A stretch of 64,000 bases of DNA from Acanthococcus lagerstroemiae (GCA_031841125.1 CM063114.1:6138001-6202000), one strand, 5' to 3'. Positions 33,311 to 46,300 are shown, numbered from the stretch's first letter. Made by a program: numbers and translations. The notes: generated by a model not told the origin, from the letters alone.

Positions 33311-34109
33311 TAGAAGAAAATAAAATATTTCGGATATTTTATAGCTTTTGGCCCTATCTTTTATCCCCTTCAATTATAAAATTTCAATTTTAAATGTTAA
33401 AATCGAAATGGTATAAAGTGGATGCAATTTCCCTCAAGAGTTTTACTGAGCCATTAATTATGTTTTCCAATTTCCCTGAAGTCAGGAAGATAGAAGAAGA
33501 AAAGGCTACTAAAATAATCTAGATAAAATTGTGACCAAAAAACTCCGCTGACATTTTCCGTAAAGGTACGATACAGACGTCTTGAGAAAATTCCTGCCCC
33601 CGAAGGTCCAAGCCACAGTTCCCGCTGAGGCTCTCAAAAAGAAGGTGACTCCCCTGCTAGGGGAGGGGAAGTAAGAAACTTTTCGAACACTTTTTTTCTT
33701 TTTCAGGACAAAAAAATCTGGATAATGCATAATACTAAGGGGCTTTGCCCCCTGGCCGCCTCGCGGACCAACCCCGCCATTCCCCATAATCTAGCGCCCT
33801 AGGCACGCCCCTATGTTGCCTATATGTAAATACAGCCCTGGACGTCATAGTAACATAAGTATATCTTACCCTACATTAAAAAATTTCCATGGAAATTATA
33901 TGGAAACCACACGGCGCTACACCATCCAGGAGCTCTCTTCTCCACCAAGGACCTCCCGGGAGTGGGCTATCCTCTGCCAATCCTCACCACAGCCGTCTTC
34001 CTCCATCACAGTCACTTTCCCCACCATGCTCCTCTTCACCCACCGCAACGCCCTTCTTCACTGTGGCCGTCCTCCCTCGCCAGGAGCTGCACCTCCACCG
34101 AGAAGCCCC
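33311..34109. other. No gene; probable eroded MITE at 33640-33820
   Basis: GGGGCTTTGCCCCCTGGCCG and TAGGCACGCCCCTA near 33740-33810 look like the end of an hAT-like MITE, but I cannot define the other end. The remainder is AT-rich. Confidence 0.4.
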
Positions 34110-34790
34110 TCGGGGTAGGGTAGCTCTGGTGAAACGTGAGATTAAGGTACAGGGGAGGCCACCAGGAATTATACCCACGGAGGGGAAGGAGGAGGTGGCT
34201 TTTACTGTTTAGTGTATAGAGAGCCTTCCCCCACCACAACACCTCCTTGTCCTTCAACGCGACCCCCAAGCTCCCTCCTCTACCATGAGCCCCCCCCCAG
34301 GATAGACTTCTTCTGGAGAAATGAAAAATTAAGGGGCAGGGTAGGCAACCCGCAGTGGTTTTTTTTTCCTCCTGGAGGCGGTGGCGATGGTGGCGGATTT
34401 TACTTGCTTCACCGCGACCTTCCTATCCCCAAGCTTCCTCCTCCACCATAAATCCCTTCCCAAGGGTAGGCTACCTCTGGGGAAATTAACAATTGAGATG
34501 CAGGATAGGCAACCCTCAATGTTTTTTTCTCCTTTTTTGTCTCCAGGAGACAGTGGCTTTTACTGTTTAGTGTATAGAGAGCCCTCCCCTATCACAACTC
34601 CTCCTCGTTCTTTACCGCGTCCTTCCTCCCCCCAAAAAAAGCTCCCTCCCCCACCATGAACCCCATTTCAAGGGTAGGCTACCCCAGGAGAAATGAGCAA
34701 TTAAGGGGCAAGGTAGGCAACCTGCAATGAGGTTTCCCTCGGAGGAGGTGGTGGCGGCGGATTTTACTTTTTTAGTATACATATAGAGAG
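34110..34790 (+). repeat. GC-rich tandem array, four degenerate units
   Basis: The core GAAATTAACAATTGAGATGC / GGGGCAGGGTAGGCAACC appears near 34131, 34320, 34485 and 34692 (spacing about 165-207 bp). GCTTTTACTGTTTAGTGTAT appears at about 34199 and 34556, giving a ~356-bp higher-order unit. Pyrimidine-rich stretches produce proline/serine-rich open frames, which I treat as by-products. Confidence 0.65.
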
Positions 34791-35099
34791 ATTTTTAGGG
34801 ACCCAGTAAAGAGATAAAACACACATTTAGAATCCACGGAACTCATTCCGGTATCATTTAACATTTACACTAGACTAATAGTAAGTACCCCACTTGGATA
34901 CAGTCTCCCTCGCCTCATACATACTGAACAACGGGTCAAGGGGGACTATACAAAAATGGGGTGTTCACTACTTCAGATCATTTCATCTCCTTTAGAGCTA
35001 CTGGTAGAATTCTGCTCAGACTTGTTACAGTTACGGACTGATACACGTGGAAGGCAGCAAGGGTAATTTCCCCATACAGGGAAAAAAATATAGAAACGC
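34791..35099. other. No gene seen
   Basis: Short stretch between two repeat arrays with no recognisable feature. Confidence 0.5.
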
Positions 35100-35800
35100 A
35101 TCACAAAATCGTAGTCTTGCTGAGAACGAGTCTTAAACGAACATGTAAGAGGCTAAAGTTTTTGAAAAAATGTTTAGCAAATGCATAAGGGTCTCAAACG
35201 TTGTAAACGAGTATCAAAGAGTCGTAGTGAGTCTGAAAGGAATCTAACAATGTCTTACAGAGTCCTAAGCCACTTTTCAACAGGCTTAAATGAATCTCGA
35301 ATAGTTGTACAGGTCTAGAGGAATCTTAAAAAGTCATAATCAAGTCCTGATGTGACCGAAAGAATCGTTAGCAAGTTTGAATGTCAGAAAATCCTGACCT
35401 CTTGAACAGTTAGCGAATAAAACAAAATATTGCAGAGACTTTTTAAGAACCCGTCCAACTGTTTTGAAAGAGCATGAATGCATATTCATTAGTCATGGCC
35501 CAGTTTCGAAAAGTTTCAGTAAGGTCTGTTAGAGTCGTAGAAACTCGTAAAACGAGTCTTGAACATTAAGCGGGTCTTCAGCAGGTGCTTCAGAGAGTTT
35601 AAATTGGCGTCTTAATTGGTTTCAAAGAGTCTTAGTTGGTTTCAAATAGTCTTAGAAAAATATGTAAGGAATCTAAAATAGTCTTGGTCACATTTCACGG
35701 AGCAATAACCAAGCCTGGCAGAGTTAAAAAGGGTCGCAAACGAGTTCTGAACAATTTTAGCGAGTTTCAGTGTGTTCCAGCTGAGTATGCGAAGAAGGTA
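35100..35800 (-). repeat. Family D GACTC array (inverted orientation)
   Basis: GAGTCTTAAACGA, AAGTCCTGA, GAGTCGTAG and GGTTTCAAAGAGTCTTAG repeat with spacing near 10-11 bp or 20-22 bp. The last part has near-exact 20-21-bp repeats of TAGTTGGTTTCAAATAGTCT near 35610-35660. Confidence 0.6.
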
Positions 35801-38432
35801 AGCAGTGATATTACTAAACAAGAGGAACAAACAACGTCATGTATTGCCTATTCTTAATACTGAAGGAACTACAAGTCTTCAATTTCTGAAGAATATCGAC
35901 TTTTCATTGCGGGTCTAATAACTGATTTAATTTAGGTTTTTTCTCAAAAATGATCAAGAGGTATAACATTGATGTACGCAAAACTTGCCGAACAGAGTGG
36001 CTTACCTTTAACACTGAAGAGGCTACAGCAGTTTCAGAATTCTAATCGTACAATATATGAGTATAATTTTTGAAGTGCACAACTTTCGATTTTAGCAGTG
36101 CACAACTTTCAATTGTTGTAATATACACATTTCAATTTATATAGCCCTTTAATTTTTGAGTCAGACAAAAAATTGTAATACATAACAACTTTTGTTTCAG
36201 TATCAGTGAATTATCTGCGGTTATCTCACTTAGAAGTTATTCTAGACCAAATTTGATTCCAAAATCTGGAAAATTTCAAAATTTTTGAATGCAAGTGGAT
36301 CGATTAGAATGGCATTCTTTATCAACGATAACTATGAATTACTTTGAAAGAGAAATATTAACTATTGTCTTCGCTTTCACCTATCTCGAAAACTGAATGG
36401 GTTACAAAAAATTAAACTTATGCAATGCAACACTTCCATTCAAGTTTCATTATAAGAATTTTGGACTGAGCTCCTATAATATCAAAGGTAGACAATTTAA
36501 ATTGGTATATTTCCATTCCAATCTTAATAAACTATCCATTGTTTACCTTTGAAAAAAAAAAAGTAGAATTAAAATGTGCAATTAGACTAGCAATGAAAGT
36601 TCGCAATTTTTCAAACTACAAAACATGTAGCACAGGTCCATCGGAGTAACTGGACCAGAAGTAAGTTCAATATGCAATTAATTTCTGCGTTCATATCGCC
36701 TCTATTCTCTGGGGTGAATCAACACCAACCCGAAATCAGATTGGAAGAATGTTGAAAATGTAAATGGGGTCCGATTTTTCGTATCTGTTTCAAATACAGG
36801 AAATCGACCTCGAGCTCGTATGCCAATTTTCCCTCATGCACGATTAGGTAGCCACAAAAATATCCCACAGTGGCGTGAAAGCGGGTTCCAAACAACGTGT
36901 AATTGGTGTGTAACAATAAATAAGTTGGAAAAGAAATACCAGTTCCGACATTTTCATATTTCAAAATACGGTTGCAAATTCTCCCCTTTTTCTACCCTTT
37001 TTAATATCACCGGGGTAAGTATTTGCGGTGCGTTGAAAAATAAATGGCTCGGAGTGACTTCGAATTATCAGCTCTAGCTTGAGGACAAGGTGGGGAAATC
37101 ACTGTTCGATAAAAACGTGAGCATTGTGTAAACTGGCAAGTTCTTTAAAGCATATTTTTCTCACTCGGACCGTGTGTATTGAAATACTTTTTCAACTTCG
37201 TCCAACATTTTTCTCGCTATTTCCCAACTGTCTTCTATTAATGTTTTTTTCCCCTTAATCGAAAAATGGAATTTATTACATTTAGTATAACTTACCCGTA
37301 GTCAGCTCAAATGTGTGTAAAAAAAGAGGAAAGTATCACCAAACGCACTCATAATTTTGTGAAAGAATTTTTGATACAAAGAAATTTCAGTCAAGTTTCC
37401 ACAACTATAGCTTATTATCTTCTTTTCCTCCTTTGTTTTGCAATCCCTAAAAATTTCGCACATAATCTCAGCTCCGAAGATTCACGACCAGGACCTCACC
37501 TCCGGTGCTGAAACCTTTTTTCTTTCGCCAGCTGGTGTGTTATAGTGTATGTAGTCTTCGTGTACAACACAGTTATTTGTCTTTCACGAGCACCTGCTGT
37601 ACGCCGCTCTTTTAAAATTTATTTTCAGACCGAACGAAAATACACCAAACGGAGTAAAAATTGTATAAGGCGCTTTAATTGCTTCGCTCGGGGGACCCGG
37701 TTCAAGGAAATAATTGCGTTTTCAGTATAGAAGTTAACGAACACATATGGAACATCCTCGCGTACTAATAAATTCCTGCGCCAGAAAGCCCCTTCGCGAA
37801 GCTGAAATTATCTTTTTGAAAATGTTCACACTGCGAGTCGCATTTATTAAAAACATTTGCACCTCTTCTAGCAAATGTTCCAATATGAAGACACGCGGAG
37901 ACGATGAGATGATTCAACCTCGAAATAGTGGAGTATTGTTGCATCCTAATTATACAAATATCTTGATACTTATTCGTTGGCATATTTCATTTTAAAAAGC
38001 TTCTGCCGACATTTTACACACGTGTGTGTCGAGGCAAATGGGAAGCACAAGAGTGATGACGTTAAACTGGTAATTCTAAAGCCGATGAAAGACACGTGTC
38101 TCCACAGATTACCGTTCCACTGTTCAGGTTTTGAAATACTCTAACATGCTGGAGACAGATATCGAGAGGATGAAAATAAGAAAAAGAATTGTCTCCCTTT
38201 TTTCTTCAGGAATAACTGAGGTGCCCAAGGGTACTGGAGCCGGAGAGGAGTCAGGTGGGCAGTTTCCCCCACATTCGTGAAGATGGGAAGGTGGGGTATC
38301 ATTTTGGGCCTCTCCAGCGATCCCAACGAAGGAAACTGTAAGGATGAAAGCTCCCTTCCACGAAATGGTATGTGACCGAAAAACTTCACTTAACGTCCAT
38401 TTTCTTCCAAACCGGGGAAGATTTCTAAGAGG
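35801..38432. other. Unique-looking AT-rich DNA, no supported gene
   Basis: No recognised domain in any open frame and no clear repeat structure. Confidence 0.5.
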
Positions 38433-38671
38433 CAATGGTGTAGCCATGGGGGGAGCGAAGGGGCGGGTGCCCCCACATGAAATTGAATGTCAAATATGCG
38501 TGATGAGCAATTTTGTCGAAAAATTTTCGCTCGAGCAGTAGTTTTACCTTCATTTTCATAAAACAGTCCTCTAATATCGGCAATTTTTAAAAAATGCCTC
38601 AACTTTGGACTTTTCTCACTTGAAACTTTTACTTTGCCCCCCCCCCCGGGAGAATCCTAGATACGTCACTG
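38433..38671. mobile_element. hAT-like MITE, degraded relative of the 57.6-kb copy
   Basis: CAATGGTGTAGCCATGGGGG, GAAATTGAATGTCAAATATG, TTTTACCTTCATTTTCATA and CAGTCCTCTAATATCGGCAA align in order with the element at 57637-57895. The ends CAATGGTGTAG / ATACGTCACTG are mutated CAGTGGCGTAG-type TIRs. No target duplication is visible. Confidence 0.7.
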
Positions 38672-39050
38672 ATTGACTTTGGTCTCAAAATTCATAATCA
38701 AAACTCGTGATTCAACTTACCGACAACCCATCGAAAAAAATTGAATACACCTATCGCGTGAAAAAAGATTTAATACTTTTATAACGATCAAATTTTCGAA
38801 CTTTTGGAAACAAAAAAATTCTATTTCCGTGGACTTATCAAGTTATCAGTTCTCAAACAACTACTGAGACATTTAGCCATCGATATTCAATGTGAACTGT
38901 ATCGCGAGCCAACCACTGTGTTTGTGAATTGTAATGTGACACAAGAAAAAGACCTGTGTGTCTAAAATTGCTGGCTGGACATTCAGGCCTTTTTATTGTG
39001 ACACGTCACATATAAAGAATGACAAACACACGATTTGTCTATCTCTTAAA

Positions 39051-39510
39051 CAAGGATGCGGAAGCCAAACGATACGGCTTCCGCTTCCAGCTTCTAGTCT
39101 CCAAATCTCATCTAGCTTCTCGCTTCCAGCTTCAGTACATGAGCTTTTAAATTCCAATCTTTTTTTCGGCTTCTGGTTCCCAGCTTCTAGCTTCTTTTAC
39201 TTATTTTCACCCAAGGTTCTTATAATTAGGGAAGGTTCTTTTCAGAAAATCAGGGAAAATAAAGTGAAGTGAAGTGGAGTAGAAGAAGTACATTAATTTT
39301 CTTTTTTGGGCCTTCGACTTTGAGTAAAAAAAAATCTTCAAAAAGAATATCGTAAGAAGTCCAATTGGAAGCTAAATAATTTTCAGCTTCCGCTTCCAGC
39401 TTCCAGTTTTTAACTCATTCAACTACCAACTTCTGGCTTCTCAAAATTGTCCCTAAATTGCAAAAACTTCCGGATTCTGACTTCCAGCTACTGGCTTCTC
39501 CGCATCCCTG
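39051..39510. mobile_element. MITE with internal GCTTCCAGCTTC repeats
   Basis: CAAGGATGCGGAAGCCA at 39051 and TGGCTTCTCCGCATCCCTG at the end form TIRs. Flanks CTCTTAAA and TTTTCAAA are a possible degraded 8-bp duplication (5 of 8), as for hAT. Inside, CTTCCGCTTCCAGCTTC-like words recur about ten times in two clusters (39078-39200 and 39385-39500) around a unique A-rich centre. Confidence 0.65.
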
Positions 39511-39639
39511 TTTTCAAAGCAACATCAGAGTTGCCAAGTTTATAAACATTAAAATGTAGTGGAAAGAAAAGTTTTGAATAAAACTAGCGAGAAAAATATA
39601 AGGAATTCGTTTTTTTTTACTCACGAACTTTTGCCGGGG

Positions 39640-40965
39640 GGGGGGGGGGGCTCCGGCAAACAGTACTTTTAAGTTTGATGCCCCCTACAGACCGTGGCAA
39701 CTGAGTTAGAGAACTGGGATATTACTTGTAATTTTGGGACATTACAGAATACATTCCTCAAATATTGTCACCCCCCACACGAATTTTGCCACAGAATCAT
39801 GGAATAAGTATATCAAATGGTACGGCGATGGGGTGAAATTGCACAAGATAATGAATGAACAGGGAAGTGTTGTGTTGTCTATTAAAAGTGTCTAGTAACC
39901 ACAATGTGTCACAGAATAAGGTTTGGGTGTTCGTGACCAAAAACAACCTTGCGAGAAAAACGCGTTTAAAGTTTTGAAAAATTGAGATGGTCTCATTAAA
40001 ATGGTTTTATTCTGTATGTAGGGTGTACCATTTCACAATATGGCATAAGAGCCGAAAGCACTCTGAACTACAGACGAAAGAAATTGTGAAATGGCACACC
40101 CTATATACAGAATTCACTCACATTCCAACACGGACACTAAAATGGCTCTAACTTTTTTTTTGGTGCAAGATAGGGCGATGAGGGTGCGATTTTTGAACTT
40201 TTGACTATTTTACGACCAATCCCCCCCCCCCCAGAAAAAAAGTGAAAACAAATTATTTGGTCACTGATACTCGAACTTATATTATATTAAACAGATGTAT
40301 GCAAAAAAAAAAAAAAAAAAAAAAAAAAACCAACGAATGTTAACCATGAGAACAGAACTCTTTCTATATTCCAAAAACCATTACAGAAAAACAAATGAAA
40401 CCTTTCCTTCGAAAGGCCGAGACCCTAATACACGACCGTATATGTGCTGGGTATCTCTCAAACGCATAAACATCCAATTTGTACATGCTCATTCACCAGC
40501 AATAAGGCAGAACGTCGAAACTGATCACTCGCCGGCTTTAAGAACAAATAAATAATTCTGTGCCAATTCACCCCACCACGTTTTTCCATTATTTTTACCA
40601 ATTACTCCGTCACCGTGCTCATTAATACACAATAGTTTACTTTATCATGACCACGATCAAATTTTACGTGTAATCAGTCATACTGAACACATACAGTTTC
40701 CTTTCATCTCATTCGTTATCTGAAACAATTCTATAATTTATATAGCTTTTTGAATCTCTGCACAAACAACCTGATAACACTGTCAGGAAATATAGAATTA
40801 TACTGAATCAGTTTTACACGATAGCTATAATATCCTACGTTACGAGTTATGCGTCAGTGTTGCCACACGTTCTATTTTTTCTCTCACGCTTGCAGGAGTG
40901 ATGAAAACATACGTGTGCCACATCACCCCATGCCTGCAGAGTCACTCCGTGTTAGGTGTTTCTGT
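39640..40965 (+). mobile_element. Family A element, copy 2
   Basis: It follows the 2473-3510 copy: TTTAAGTTTGATGC..CTACAGACCG, CACAGAATCATGGAATAAGT, GTCTATTAAAAGTG, GATGTATGCAAA, CCATGAGAACAGAAC, GCATAAACATCCAATTTG, AGTGTTGCCACACG and ATGAAAACATACGTGTGCCA, ending in GTCACTCCGTGTTA. The left terminal repeat is replaced by a G homopolymer (about 39637-39650). Extra DNA at about 39900-40285 includes the miniature Penelope derivative. A 27-bp poly-A lies at 40303-40329. Confidence 0.65.
40005..40137 (+). mobile_element. Miniature Penelope-derived element
   Basis: A 133-bp insert is flanked by TAAAATGG at 39997-40004 and 40138-40145. Its ~31-bp ends are inverted repeats (ATTCTGTATGTAGGGTGTAC and TGGCACACCCTATATACAG). 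The centre GGCATAAGAGCCGAAAGCAC, TCTGAACTACAGACGAAAG matches the 3' end of the Penelope-like element at 18 kb (minus strand), including the GGC..GCC-GAAA part of the hammerhead-like motif. The right tail (TTCACTCACATTCCAACACG) matches the tail beyond the inverted repeat of the 18-kb element. It contains essentially only terminal sequence and no ORF. Confidence 0.8.
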
Positions 40966-43900
40966 ACTGACTTCGGCTGTTTTTCCGTAATAAGGAAAAT
41001 CATTTGTTACAGAACTGTAAATTCTCAATTTTTTACTAAAATATTTTCATAACTATACAAATAACAGGTTATCCAGATCGAATTTGAACACCAAAACACA
41101 AATTTTACCCGTTGAATGAATGAAGTTGACTTGATAAACCGAACGAATTACCGGAGTACATCATTGGAAAGTTTGTGTCAAGTAAAACGTATATGTTGAG
41201 AACATCTGAATTTTCTTTCCTTTTGCGCCAAAAACTTTAAGTCAAAAGAGAATTGCAATAGGCACAATCACATCAGCCCAAAAATTTAAGAACTTTATTG
41301 AAATGATTCTTCTTTTGTTAATTATGAATACTGCATCAAATTTCTTATCTGGCCTTAACGTGAGCCCCCAACAATTAAATCGTACAATAAAAGTAACGAT
41401 TTCGCAATTTTTATACGAATCATCCTCACAAATGAGCAGTTATCTGTCAAATGTAGTTCTAAGCTTGTGTCGAATAAAATTACAAAACTGTTGGGGGAAA
41501 CTGATAATTCTCATTCTGAATCGCACAGAGCCAAGCATTTGCTCCAAATTCCTCAAGTATGTTCAATACAAAACTGAGCCCTTGTCACAATAAGAATTAT
41601 TTAGAAAATTGAGAATTTCTTCTATAGAGTATCTGCTGGGAATTTATCAAAAATAATACACATTTATTATGTGAAACAAGAATCGGACAGATCGCAGAAT
41701 ACAACTTGAACGGTACACATTTAAATTGGCTAAAAAATTGAAAACTCTCGAAATAGGGGTTATGATAATTACATCAAATGGTCAATTTGAGCTTCCATAA
41801 TTCAAACCACACTCGATAAGTACAGAATTTTCCTAAATTTTGACATCGCATATGGCGCTTGGTGAAAACAATGAATACAGTTTCAAAATCAGCAACCATG
41901 GAAACATCTCGTAACTTTTTTTATTTTCATTAATCAAAAATTTCAATTTCCTTGATTTTTGGTCATTTCATCAACTATTCCTCAGGAGATTTACATTCGT
42001 TTTTATTTTTTCTATTCCTTGTAGAATTCCATTCACACTAATCGTTTCAATGGTTTAGGTTAAGATAACTCGGAGTCGAAATTTCACATTCAGTTTCAAT
42101 TTATTCTCTTTCTGAACGTTAGCAACAAGATCCTGAAGCTGCTCCAAACTCTCAAGTACCCGAATGACTTTCATGTCGATACCTACTCAACAGCGGGTAG
42201 ATACAGGTTTTTTTGGGATGGGTAGGTAATTCTCAAAAGGTAAACTATACATGCATAGTATAAAAGAGACTCAGTTGTAAATGAAACGGAATTTTTCTTT
42301 GGAAAATTTGTATTCAGAGGTTCTAATGTCCAATTCGAGGTTAAGTAAGAATGTGATAAACCTATCATTCGGAACAAATCCCAAATTTTGGTACGTTTCT
42401 TTCTCCACTTTCGAGGTCGAGTCAATTTTACCTGGTCATTGGACTTATCGTAAGGCGAAATAGGAAACAATTTCAGTTTTTAGCTACGACTTTCAGCTCT
42501 TCTTGCTCCAAGCTTCCTAACAATGTACTTATTGAAACACACATTTTTCTATATAAAATTTAGAAATTGGGAAAACTGTGAAGAGTTTTGTACTTTGGCG
42601 ACTCGAGTAGTTCACAATAAGAATTTGATATACTGATTGAAATCAATGGCAAAAACCTCAATTAAATTTTTTCATCACTTATTCAGGTTTATTAAAGTAT
42701 TTCCACAATAAGTTGCCTCCAAACCCACAGCGAAGCGAAGCAGAGCAAAATTCAAATTTATCACTGATTTGTACTTTATTAAACATTGGCTTCCGGACGA
42801 TATGTCGTTGGGTTAGTGTGAAAAGGTGCTATCTGAATTTTTTCATAAAGTAACTTTTTGGTATCATTGGATAGGGAATTTTAGTATCTACAAGATACCA
42901 CACGGTAAATGGTAAAATACTGCCTCAAATCAACAGGAAACGCTAAAAACAAAATGGGTTTAAAATACACTACTAACAAAAATCATCATATGAAAAGGTT
43001 TAAAAAAAGAAAAGTGGAATATTTTCATCTCTGAGATCCTGGTTGAATGTTGAAGCATTGTTATACTATTTTTAATTAAACTCATTTTTAACAGCTTCGT
43101 CGCGGTTGTTTTAAAACCTTTAAACCTCTCTCCTTTAAATTTGTTTTCTGCAGACAGCAACTTCTCATACTAACTCAACAAGTGAGAAAATCACTTTTAA
43201 AAACTAAAGAAAAACTAATTATAATTTTCCATTACGAAGTTTAGGTATCGTGCCCCGAGTATAAAACCTGATGAAATATTTGAACTAAACTACCCAAAAT
43301 ACTTTTATTTTGAAACTTTCATATTCAACATCGAGTCGATGTCATCTCCTCCTACGAGTGAAATATACCAATTTTGTAGATTTAAATCAAGATCTGATCA
43401 CAAATCTACTGCAATCTTCGAAATGAAAGATCCAGAAAACCTTTATTTCGAAATTCTGTTCGATTTTCCAAGTCAAGTCAATCTTATCAATTTAAAGTCC
43501 CGAATTTTCATTTCAGGGCTAAAAATCAAGACTAGATCAAACAGCGCCGTCTGATAGAATGCTTGTAGGTACTTAGCGAAGCAAAAAACAAACAATTTTG
43601 ATAGTTTGTTCGATATTATTCTTTAGAAAGATTCAAACTACGACTAGTGGACTCTCAGCCTCTGCTTGGCACAGAAAGAAACTTTTCATCCTCCAAGAAA
43701 CAGGATTTTAGCATTTCAAAATTCTGCTTGGTTCTTTTTTCCGCTGCGTATATTTAAAAATAGATACAATGCATCGTTACAAAATAAAGATATATTCTTT
43801 GGAAACTTCTTTCATACCTTTCGACTTCTAACTCTTACCCCTTCAACTCTAATTAGGATTGAATTTGCAACAGAAAATAAGCCAAAAATAAGTAAACTAC

Positions 43901-44575
43901 CCTCCCATTCACGATTTTCTTCCGACGTCTTTGCAGCACCGGGTTATAATCACAATATCAAAATTTCCAAACTAAACACCGAACCTAAAAACGGCGCCCT
44001 AATGTCATAAAGATAAATGCGTGAAGAAGTTGTTTACAGGATTTAAATAATGGAAGAGTAATATATAGGCCAAAGCCCCATTTTGAATGGCAGACCTGGT
44101 AACACGAGTCTCCTTGAAATAACAAAGGACCCGGCGATACCGTCGTTTATATTTAAAAGCTGGCTTTCTCTTTTGAAAGAAAAGCTTTTTAGAAATGACA
44201 GTCTGTTTTCCCCGGATTACAAAATAGGAAAATTGAGACGCTCTTGTCCAGCACGAATGTGATGTAAGTGACGTGCGGGAACTCATGCACTGATAATGTC
44301 AACCTTTTGGCATAATTGAAAAGAAAAGAAAAAAATTATTAATTTTCCAACTGGGATGAAACAGATCAAAGAGAAAACTGAGATGATTTCACATTCGCTA
44401 GCGGGTTACTACAAATTTTGATTTTCCTGGGTATCATGGTGAACTGAAAGACGAGATGATTGTTCAAATCACTTTAATTGTTGAGTGTGGGTGAAATGCG
44501 CTCTCAAAGAGTCATTATAAAGCCCTCTCTGCCGCACCCAGAAAAAATTAAACATGCTTTCCTCTTTTTCTCTCT
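40966..44575. other. AT-rich DNA, no supported gene
   Basis: Open frames up to about 114 codons (43666-44010) lack recognised domains. Weakly similar blocks with AGTCAA, TTTCGAGGTCGAG-type text occur near 42300-42450 and 43330-43560, possibly an old dispersed repeat. Confidence 0.45.
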
Positions 44576-46300
44576 CACTTTTAATCTTTCCTTCCTAGCT
44601 AAAACTCCTTTAGATTGATCAAAGATTTCTTCTTAAGATTTCTTAGAACTTTGGACTACTTCAGATTCGCTTAGTACTCTTCGAAACCTTTTTCGACTTA
44701 CTATTTAAAATTCGCCTGAACTCTTCCAAGATTTGTCCATGACTCTTCAAAGCTCTTTCAAAGTCTACTTTCTCATTCATCTGCAAGATCTTTTAAAGCA
44801 TTTGGAGACTCTTTCAGACTTAATTAAGCTACTATAAAACTAGATGAGACTCAACTCTCGTAGATTTGTTCAAGGTTCCTCGAAACTCTATCAATATTGT
44901 TTAAGCTATTTGAAGACACCTGTAAGTTTTTCAAAAACAAACCACTACCAATCAAGGCTCTGTCAAATTTATTTGAAAGACTTTTGTAAGCTTTTCAAGT
45001 GAATTAAACCTCAGTGAGACTCTTGTATACCTGCTTAGAACTCTGTAAAACGCTTCCATCTTTGTTCACGACTACTAAAACTCCTCAAGACTTGTTGAAG
45101 GCTTCAAAAATTATTCAGGATTTTCATGAAGACTTCCTCAAGGATCTTTAAGACGTTCAGGCGAGGTACACATCAATGAGACTCTCGCAAACTGATAGGA
45201 TACATAAGAACAGTTCCAGGCTTGTTTAAGCTCAGCTAAAACTCTTTACGACTAATTTAAGATTCATAAAAAGTCATTTGCGTTCCAGAATGACTTGTTC
45301 AGGACTCTTAAAAAACTTGCAGGTTAGGTTACACCTGATTGAAATCCTAGCAGATTTGCTAAAGACTCTTCAGTACTTCTCTAGGGTTGTTCAAGATTCG
45401 CTGAAACTCTTTAAGACTTGTTCAAGACTCGTTAAGATACATTAAAGGCTCTTCAAGACTCGTTTAATATCTTTAAAATACTTTCGAGATGAGTTACACG
45501 TCACTGACACTCTTGCAGACTTTTTTAGGATTTGTTATGACTTCTACAGGCTTGTTTTGGATTAGCTAAAATGCTAAAATATTTAAAACTAATTTAAGAC
45601 TCGTAAAAACTCTTTGAAGTTCCAGCATGACTTGTTTAGGAATCTTCAAAACTTGCAGGTTAGGTTACATCTCATTTGAATCCGAACAGATGTGCTAGGT
45701 ACTCTCTAAAACTCTTTGAGACTTATTTGCTAAAGACTCTTCAGTACTTCTCTAGGTTTGTTCAAGATTCGCTGAAACTCTTTAAGACTTATTCAAGACT
45801 CGTTAAGATACATTCAAAGCTCTTCAAAACTCATTCAAGCTCTCTAGGACTTTCAGGATGAATTACACACGTCAATGATACTCTTGCAGACGTATTTAGG
45901 ATTCGCTATGAGTTCTCCAAGCTTATTTTGGATTAGCTGAAATAATAAAATTTTAAGACTCATTTATGACTCGTAAAGGCTTATTTAAATTCATTTTTAA
46001 CTCTGTTGCTCCTCATTCAGACTCTTGCAGAGTTACTAAGGGCTAAGTTAGGACTCTTCCAGATACCACTTACAGATTTAATCAAGATTTGTTAAGACGT
46101 ATTCAAGGCTCTTTAAGACATGTTCAAACACTTCACAACTTTTCTAGGCTTAGTTAAACCTCAGTGAGACTCATACTGAGTTCTTTTAGACGCTGGTAGA
46201 TTTGTTTGAAACTCCTTACGACTTTTCTAGGTTTATTTAAAGATGGCTAAAAATTTAAAATGTATTAGGTTAATCGAAACTATTAAAACTTCTTAACATT
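44576..46300 (+). repeat. Family D GACTC array, largest (1.7 kb)
   Basis: A long run of 10-11-bp degenerate words: AAGACTTGTTC-AAGACTCGTT-AAGATACATT-AAAGGCTCTTC-AAGACTCG near 45415-45455. Superimposed is a ~336-372-bp higher-order repeat: ACTTGCAGGTTAGGTTACA at about 45315 and 45651, GCTAAAGACTCTTCAGTACT at about 45358 and 45729, and GCTTGTTTTGGATTAGCT / GCTTATTTTGGATTAGCT near 45550 and 45920. No coding potential. Confidence 0.7.

Noticed and set aside
33813..34659. Proline/serine-rich open frames on both strands
   Set aside because: Products of the purine/pyrimidine-biased GC-rich tandem array.
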